From a virus: a stretch of DNA of 45,119 nt. The position numbers were made by a program, and so were the translations under genes. This document shows, piece after piece, positions 41,952-45,119 of the stretch. Within the stretch, counting starts at the first letter, position 1. Each line of letters begins with the position of its first letter. The notes beneath the pieces were generated by a model. The model was given only the letters and a program-made list of their open reading frames with translations, ran no database searches and had not been told where the DNA came from. The stretch lies in the IMG/VR virus record IMGVR_UViG_3300043409_000185, positions 1-45,119 of that record. One strand, 5' to 3'.

Positions 41952-42806
41952 ATGGGAATCACATCAAGCGCAATGCTAGTAGAACTTAACCTAAGTGTAT
42001 GGACTGCTAGTAAGTTAGACAAGGCTGAGACAAGTAAGGTTACTACTAGCAACTCAGCAGTAAAGGGTGCAGCACAGGTACGTAAGAATCTTATGGCGGG
42101 TACATCCTACCGCAAGGACATAGCAGACTACGCAGCAGGGTGTAGGCTATGGCATAACTCTCGAACGCTACCGTGGGCTGAGAAGGGTGCGCGGCTCATA
42201 CCGACTAGCCTGTTCATGGACTACAAGAGTGAGGCTAATGTTAGGAGGGCTACGTTTGACAAGATGGTTAACGAGTTCATTACTGTATACCCTAGCCTTG
42301 TCCAGACTGCACAGAACTACTTAGTGGGGCTGTTTGATCCGGCTGACTATCCTGATGCTGAAGTAGTACGAAGCAAGTTCGGGTACAGGCAAGTGTTCTC
42401 ACCAGTGCCAGAGTCAGGGGACTTCCGACTACAGGTGGCTGACCAAGACTTACAAGAACTACGTGAGCAGTACGAGGAGTCATTCAATAGCCGGATTGCT
42501 GAGGCTATGCGTGAGCCGTGGGATAGGCTACATAAAACTCTTACGTCTATATCAAGCAAGCTGACTGACGTAGAGGGTGACGAGGAGAAGAAGCGGTATC
42601 ACGATACCCTTATCACTAACGCACAAGGACTATGCGCTATGTTGACGCACTTAAACATAACCAAAGACCCCAAGCTAGAGGATGCACGCCGTCAACTAGA
42701 ACTAACAATGTTAGGTGCTGACATGGAAATGATTAAGGAAGACCCCCATGTGCGTAGTGTTATGAAGGACAAGGTAGATAATATTCTTAAACAATTCGAG
42801 TGGTAA
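41952..42806 (+). CDS. DUF3150-like protein of the MoxR/VWA operon (284 aa)
   Basis: The N-terminus SAMLVELNLSVWTASKLDKA followed by a basic helical region (AAQVRKNLMAGTSYRKDIAD) and CRLWHNSRTLPWAEKGARLI resembles DUF3150, a family often encoded next to MoxR/CobS-like ATPases and VWA proteins in phages. The rest is helical and charged, with ELREQYEESFNSRIAEAMRE and a C-terminal coiled coil. Probably works with the ATPase and VWA protein, as adaptor or client; that is inferred from linkage. ACAGGAG before the ATG. Confidence 0.65.
   Translation: MGITSSAMLVELNLSVWTASKLDKAETSKVTTSNSAVKGAAQVRKNLMAGTSYRKDIADYAAGCRLWHNSRTLPWAEKGARLIPTSLFMDYKSEANVRRATFDKMVNEFITVYPSLVQTAQNYLVGLFDPADYPDAEVVRSKFGYRQVFSPVPESGDFRLQVADQDLQELREQYEESFNSRIAEAMREPWDRLHKTLTSISSKLTDVEGDEEKKRYHDTLITNAQGLCAMLTHLNITKDPKLEDARRQLELTMLGADMEMIKEDPHVRSVMKDKVDNILKQFEW
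42701..42715. promoter_or_regulatory. Dispersed 15-bp palindrome, copy 11 (one mismatch, in gene)
   Basis: ACTAACAATGTTAGG; first base differs. Read here in a different frame (L-T-M-L-G) from the other in-gene copies, so protein sequence does not explain it. Confidence 0.75.
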
Positions 42807-42816
42807 GGAGAACAAC

Positions 42817-43668
42817 ATGACGAGTTCAGACTATAAAGACGTAGCAATACTAGAGATGCCTAACATAGTAGTACGTATTGAAATAGATACTACGCTACCC
42901 GATGAGGCTTTTGGGGCTACAGCGGAGATGACACCCTACCTACTAGCCCTAGCTACAAAGAAACCTAACTGGAGATTCGTAGGTGTACAAGGCTGGCACA
43001 TACCGCATGATGAGGGTGGAAAGACATACGAGGCGTACAAGTTCAATGTATGGGAGGGTAAGTCTAAGCTAGGTAGTATATACACAGATAGGGGTAGGAC
43101 AAAGAATACAACTTACTACGCCGAAAACAATCGCATAATAAGGAAGCGAGAACGGGGTAGTGCTATGTTTACTACCAACGTAGCTAAGGCTGTTAAGAAT
43201 GTATGCAAGGAGTTCTACCCCGACACTAATACAGAGAGAATGGATGAAGCTATAAGTAGGTCACAAGGCATGATGCAGGATATAGTTGGTGATAAGACTC
43301 GGGGGCTTTCTAATAGGATAACAACGGTACTCAGAGGTTTGGAATCCTACGTGTTAGACAACTGGGAAACTATGTCTGTAATAGCTGCTAAGAATTGCCC
43401 AAAGGAGGTTAGCGAACTACCCTTAGCACGAGAGGAGAAGATAATAGCCGATGAGGTATATACCGCGTTTAAGAATAATGGAGGTACTCTAGTAGTTATA
43501 CACGGTAGTGATTACGTTACTTCTCAAGGTACGTATACCACGGACACATTACCCATAAAAATTAAACAGGGAGTGGGTATGCTTAAGTTAATAGAGGCGG
43601 GTCAGTGTATGCGAGGCATAGGGTTCAAGGTGAATGTAGATACATTTTATGTAATGGAGGTTTTATAA
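42817..43668 (+). CDS. Early protein of unknown function (283 aa)
   Basis: Soluble, alpha/beta. Contains VAILEMPNIVVRIEIDTTLP, KTYEAYKFNVWEGKSKLGSI, NRIIRKRERGSAMFTTNVAK, and a C-terminal part LVVIHGSDYVTSQGTYTTDT. I do not recognise a family, though the end has the look of a small beta domain. AAGGAGAACAACATG leader; last gene of the MoxR/VWA operon before the small ribbon-helix-helix-like gene, which it overlaps by one base. Confidence 0.6.
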   Translation: MTSSDYKDVAILEMPNIVVRIEIDTTLPDEAFGATAEMTPYLLALATKKPNWRFVGVQGWHIPHDEGGKTYEAYKFNVWEGKSKLGSIYTDRGRTKNTTYYAENNRIIRKRERGSAMFTTNVAKAVKNVCKEFYPDTNTERMDEAISRSQGMMQDIVGDKTRGLSNRITTVLRGLESYVLDNWETMSVIAAKNCPKEVSELPLAREEKIIADEVYTAFKNNGGTLVVIHGSDYVTSQGTYTTDTLPIKIKQGVGMLKLIEAGQCMRGIGFKVNVDTFYVMEVL

Positions 43669-43838
43669 TGAACGACAAGATGCTGAACGGCAGAGGTAAA
43701 GGTAAACGCAAGGCGTTAGTGCACGTTAGCGTGAGGCTACCAGAGGATGTAGTAGAGTTTTATACGCAGTACCCTAACTACACGAAGGCGATGCGGGAGG
43801 TACTAATTAAATATAAGGAGGAGCATGATAATGGCTAA
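43668..43838 (+). CDS. Possible ribbon-helix-helix DNA-binding protein (56 aa)
   Basis: I start at the ATG at 43668 (overlapping the previous TAA) rather than an upstream in-frame ATG at 43605. A basic N-terminus (RGKGKRKALV) leads to HVSVRLPEDVVEFYTQYPNY and TKAMREVLIKYKEEHDNG. The beta strand with alternating residues followed by LPEDVVEFY and a second helix is what CopG/Arc-type ribbon-helix-helix proteins look like. Such dimers bind palindromes, so it is a candidate for the protein that reads the dispersed palindrome. Not proven. Confidence 0.6.
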   Translation: MNDKMLNGRGKGKRKALVHVSVRLPEDVVEFYTQYPNYTKAMREVLIKYKEEHDNG

Positions 43839-44019
43839 AATAAATACTGATACATTTAAGGGGCATAATCCGTATCTCAATGCACCACGAGGTAGACCCA
43901 TAGGGTATAAGTCTTGTACTTGGCGGCGAGATGACAGGATACTTTCTGTGTGTTGCGAAGTAGTTGGGGTGTTGATATATATTCTTTTAGCAGCAGGTGT
44001 GGTATACATAGTAGTGTAG
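43831..44019 (+). CDS. Small protein with C-terminal membrane helix (62 aa)
   Basis: ATG at 43831 has AAGGAGG with a 9-base gap; the ATG at 43825 is too near that site. Product: polar N-terminus (MAKINTDTFKGHNPYLNAPR), Cys pair (SVCCEVV), then a membrane helix (GVLIYILLAAGVVYIVV). No family recognised. Overlaps the ribbon-helix-helix-like gene by 8 bp. Confidence 0.6.
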   Translation: MAKINTDTFKGHNPYLNAPRGRPIGYKSCTWRRDDRILSVCCEVVGVLIYILLAAGVVYIVV

Positions 44020-44118
44020 CGTAACTCCCAGTGTGCGGTGGTGCTATAACACACACAGTTTATATTAGCTGTACACTTTCGTGCTTGCGTGTCTCCCAGT
44101 GAAAGGATAAACCGACTC

Positions 44119-44138
44119 GCCCCCGTAAGGGGCTTTCT
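44119..44138 (+). terminator. Short terminator-like hairpin
   Basis: Stem GCCCC/GGGGC with a CGTAA loop, then TTTCTC. Short and with a broken T run, but it sits at the end of the operon and before the next promoter, so it is likely a terminator. Confidence 0.55.
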
Positions 44139-44143
44139 CATTG

Positions 44144-44158
44144 CCTAACATTGTTAGG
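44144..44158. promoter_or_regulatory. Dispersed 15-bp palindrome, copy 12 (perfect)
   Basis: CCTAACATTGTTAGG, perfect, between the terminator-like hairpin and promoter 4, starting 46 bp upstream of its -35 box. Confidence 0.9.
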
Positions 44159-44189
44159 CTGTCCCCAGAAAATATTTATTGTCTAGTGT

Positions 44190-44217
44190 TTGACAAACTC
44201 TAAAAGTATGCTATTAT
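44190..44217 (+). promoter_or_regulatory. Early promoter 4 for leaderless nuclease gene
   Basis: TTGACA (44190-44195), 16-bp spacer, TATTAT (44212-44217). The ATG of the next gene begins 7 bases after the -10 box, where transcription itself would start, so the mRNA should have no leader. Confidence 0.75.
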
Positions 44218-44223
44218 ATTTAC

Positions 44224-44532
44224 ATGGCTACTACCCCCGAAAAGAAAGTTAAAGATAAAGTAGTTAAGATACTTAAGGAACATGGTGTCTACTATTTCTT
44301 CCCTGCAACATTTGGTATGGGGCGCAGCGGTGTGCCTGATATTGTATGTTGCGTTGATGGTAAGTTCATGGCTATAGAATGTAAGGCTGGTGCTAACAAG
44401 ACTACTGCCCTACAGGATAGAGAGATAGCTGCTATCAATGCGGCGGGTGGTACAGCCTACGTAGTAAACGAAGACAACATAGATGCGGTCACTGGGTTCA
44501 TAAAGATAATGCGGGGTATATTAAATGACTGA
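44224..44532 (+). CDS. VRR-NUC domain nuclease
   Basis: 102 residues. PD-(D/E)xK core: SGVPDIVCCVDGKFMAIECK gives D39, E52, K54, followed by the conserved Q64 (TTALQDREIAAINAAGG). This fits the stand-alone VRR-NUC family (Holliday-junction or flap-type nucleases) common in phage replication modules. No Shine-Dalgarno sequence precedes the ATG, which lies directly at the expected transcription start of promoter 4. It opens the replication gene set that leads to the DNA polymerase. Confidence 0.85.
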   Translation: MATTPEKKVKDKVVKILKEHGVYYFFPATFGMGRSGVPDIVCCVDGKFMAIECKAGANKTTALQDREIAAINAAGGTAYVVNEDNIDAVTGFIKIMRGILND

Positions 44533-44574
44533 AGTTAGGGCGGCGATGATAGTTTCCACACAGGAGGTAATACA

Positions 44575-44832
44575 ATGAAACTAAATGAAGTAGTAGTTAA
44601 AGCACCAGCGAAGATGGTAGCAAGAAGTTTACGCGCTCATACCACAACCGATGAAAAGGCTTTCCTTGATAAGATAGGTACATATGGGATGCACGCATGT
44701 TTAAGTAGGCGTGGGTATATCGAGCAGTACATGCAAACAATACCCATGCGTGTAAAGTGGGAAGCCATAGATAAGTACGAAATAATAGAGCACTGCAAAG
44801 AACTTTTACTTAAATTAGGAGGTTCAAAATGA
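44575..44832 (+). CDS. Small early protein (85 aa)
   Basis: CAGGAGG upstream of the ATG is a strong site. Product is alpha-helical: KLNEVVVKAPAKMVARSLRA, TTTDEKAFLDKIGTYGMHAC, EAIDKYEIIEHCKELLLKLG. No family recognised. Overlaps the next gene by four bases (ATGA) in the nuclease-polymerase unit. Confidence 0.6.
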   Translation: MKLNEVVVKAPAKMVARSLRAHTTTDEKAFLDKIGTYGMHACLSRRGYIEQYMQTIPMRVKWEAIDKYEIIEHCKELLLKLGGSK

Positions 44833-45080
44833 TAGCCAAGAAGAAGATGGGTAGACCAGCGGGTGTGAAGAACAAAGCACCAGCAAGTTTTAAGGATGTA
44901 CGTGCAGAAGGTAAGTTACATGCAGAAGATGAACCTGTACAGCTAAATATGGATGAGCAAAGGTTAGCGCAACTGATTGAGCAACGGCAGGTAATACAAT
45001 CTTTAGAGCATCAAGCTATCGGCTATCGTGCAGTTATATCTTACCTAGAACATACCATAGCAAGCACAGTAGACAAGTAA
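44829..45080 (+). CDS. Small protein before DNA polymerase (83 aa)
   Basis: Starts with a basic KKKMGRPAGVKNKAPA, where GRPAGVKNK is an AT-hook-like GRP motif that may touch the DNA minor groove. The rest is helical with Gln/Glu-rich LAQLIEQRQVIQSLEHQA. Could be a DNA-binding accessory to replication. AGGAGG lies before the ATG. The next gene starts right after its stop. Confidence 0.6.
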   Translation: MIAKKKMGRPAGVKNKAPASFKDVRAEGKLHAEDEPVQLNMDEQRLAQLIEQRQVIQSLEHQAIGYRAVISYLEHTIASTVDK

Positions 45081-45119
45081 ATGGATCTTATAACATTGGA
45101 TTTTGAAACCTACTACTCT
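45081..45119 (+). CDS. Start of DNA polymerase with 3'-5' exonuclease domain (cut by window edge)
   Basis: Only 13 codons are present: MDLITLDFETYYS. The D-F-E triad is Exo I of DnaQ-like proofreading exonucleases and the string LDFETYYS opens family A DNA polymerases of many aquatic phages. An exonuclease without polymerase cannot be excluded. It begins directly after the previous stop, without its own clear ribosome-binding site, so it is probably coupled. Confidence 0.7.
   Translation, partial: MDLITLDFETYYS

Noticed and set aside
42234-42245. GCTAATGTTAGG, a shortened relative of the dispersed palindrome
   Set aside because: Lacks the CA of the core, so symmetry is lost; not counted as a copy. 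Likewise CCTAACATAGTAG at 42859 is only a half match.
44020-44118. Possible tRNA or small RNA in the gap after the early operon
   Set aside because: There are short complementary stretches (GTGTG/CACAC) and a CTCCCAGTG direct repeat, but no cloverleaf or conserved tRNA loops can be drawn.
44525-44578. 17-codon frame that overlaps both the nuclease gene end and the next gene start
   Set aside because: Too short to support; it may serve translational coupling but shows no coding signal.
35450-45119. Integrase, repressor or lysogeny module
   Set aside because: No recombinase, attachment site or classical CI/Cro-type helix-turn-helix gene is visible in the window, so lysogeny cannot be claimed in spite of the repressor-like site network.

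Overview
The window is about 45 kb of a tailed bacteriophage genome (Caudoviricetes), most likely an uncultured aquatic phage infecting a Gram-negative host. Evidence: terminase, portal, scaffold-like and major capsid genes in the usual order, a lysis cassette with an overlapping i-spanin/o-spanin pair (spanins imply an outer membrane), and many small proteins of the kind seen in marine and freshwater phage metagenomes. I see no tape-measure, sheath or baseplate gene, and there are tail-adaptor and nozzle-like proteins plus large internal-virion-type proteins, so a short-tailed (podovirus-like) particle is the best guess. No integrase, tRNA or phage RNA polymerase is visible in this window.

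Layout. The genome is split at 34988-35449 into two divergent arms. Everything to the left (34987 down to 1) is one long minus-strand late arm: small and large terminase, portal, a small gene, GroES-like co-chaperonin, scaffold-like protein, two head-region genes, major capsid protein, an endonuclease VII-type mobile gene, fiber/decoration proteins, a run of small Lys/Gly-rich proteins, head-tail adaptor proteins (interrupted by two HNH-type mobile genes), tail fibers with tandem repeats, lysis genes, a nozzle-like protein, a jelly-roll-like protein, a cupin, and finally four large Ala/Gly/Gln-rich internal-virion-type proteins. The last of these is a giant multidomain protein cut by the left edge. 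It carries an HExxxH metallopeptidase-like motif and ends in 18-residue solenoid repeats.

The right arm (35450 to the end, plus strand) is the early/replication side: many small ORFs, a MoxR-type AAA+ ATPase, an HExxH/VWA-domain protein, a protein resembling DUF3150, a possible ribbon-helix-helix protein, a VRR-NUC nuclease and, at the right edge, the first 13 codons of what looks like a DNA polymerase with a 3'-5' exonuclease domain. Near-consensus sigma-70 promoters (TTGACA, 16-17 bp spacer, TATAAT-like) drive this arm, and many genes share almost the same ribosome-binding leader (AGGAGAACAAAATG).

The most striking signal is a 15-bp perfect palindrome, CCTAACATTGTTAGG (or its complement), dispersed through the early arm only. 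I found seven perfect copies, all outside genes, and five one-mismatch copies, all inside genes, from 35341 to 44158. Its distribution resembles the dispersed repressor sites (stoperators) of mycobacteriophage L5, but the site is symmetrical and I know of no description of it. Other regulatory structure includes a predicted G-quadruplex, an 18-bp palindrome and an inverted repeat over the putative late promoter, all in the divergent intergenic region, and a repeat-rich 0.7-kb non-coding stretch that is a candidate replication origin. Recent tandem duplications have reshaped the start of the cupin gene, the tail fibers and the giant solenoid protein.
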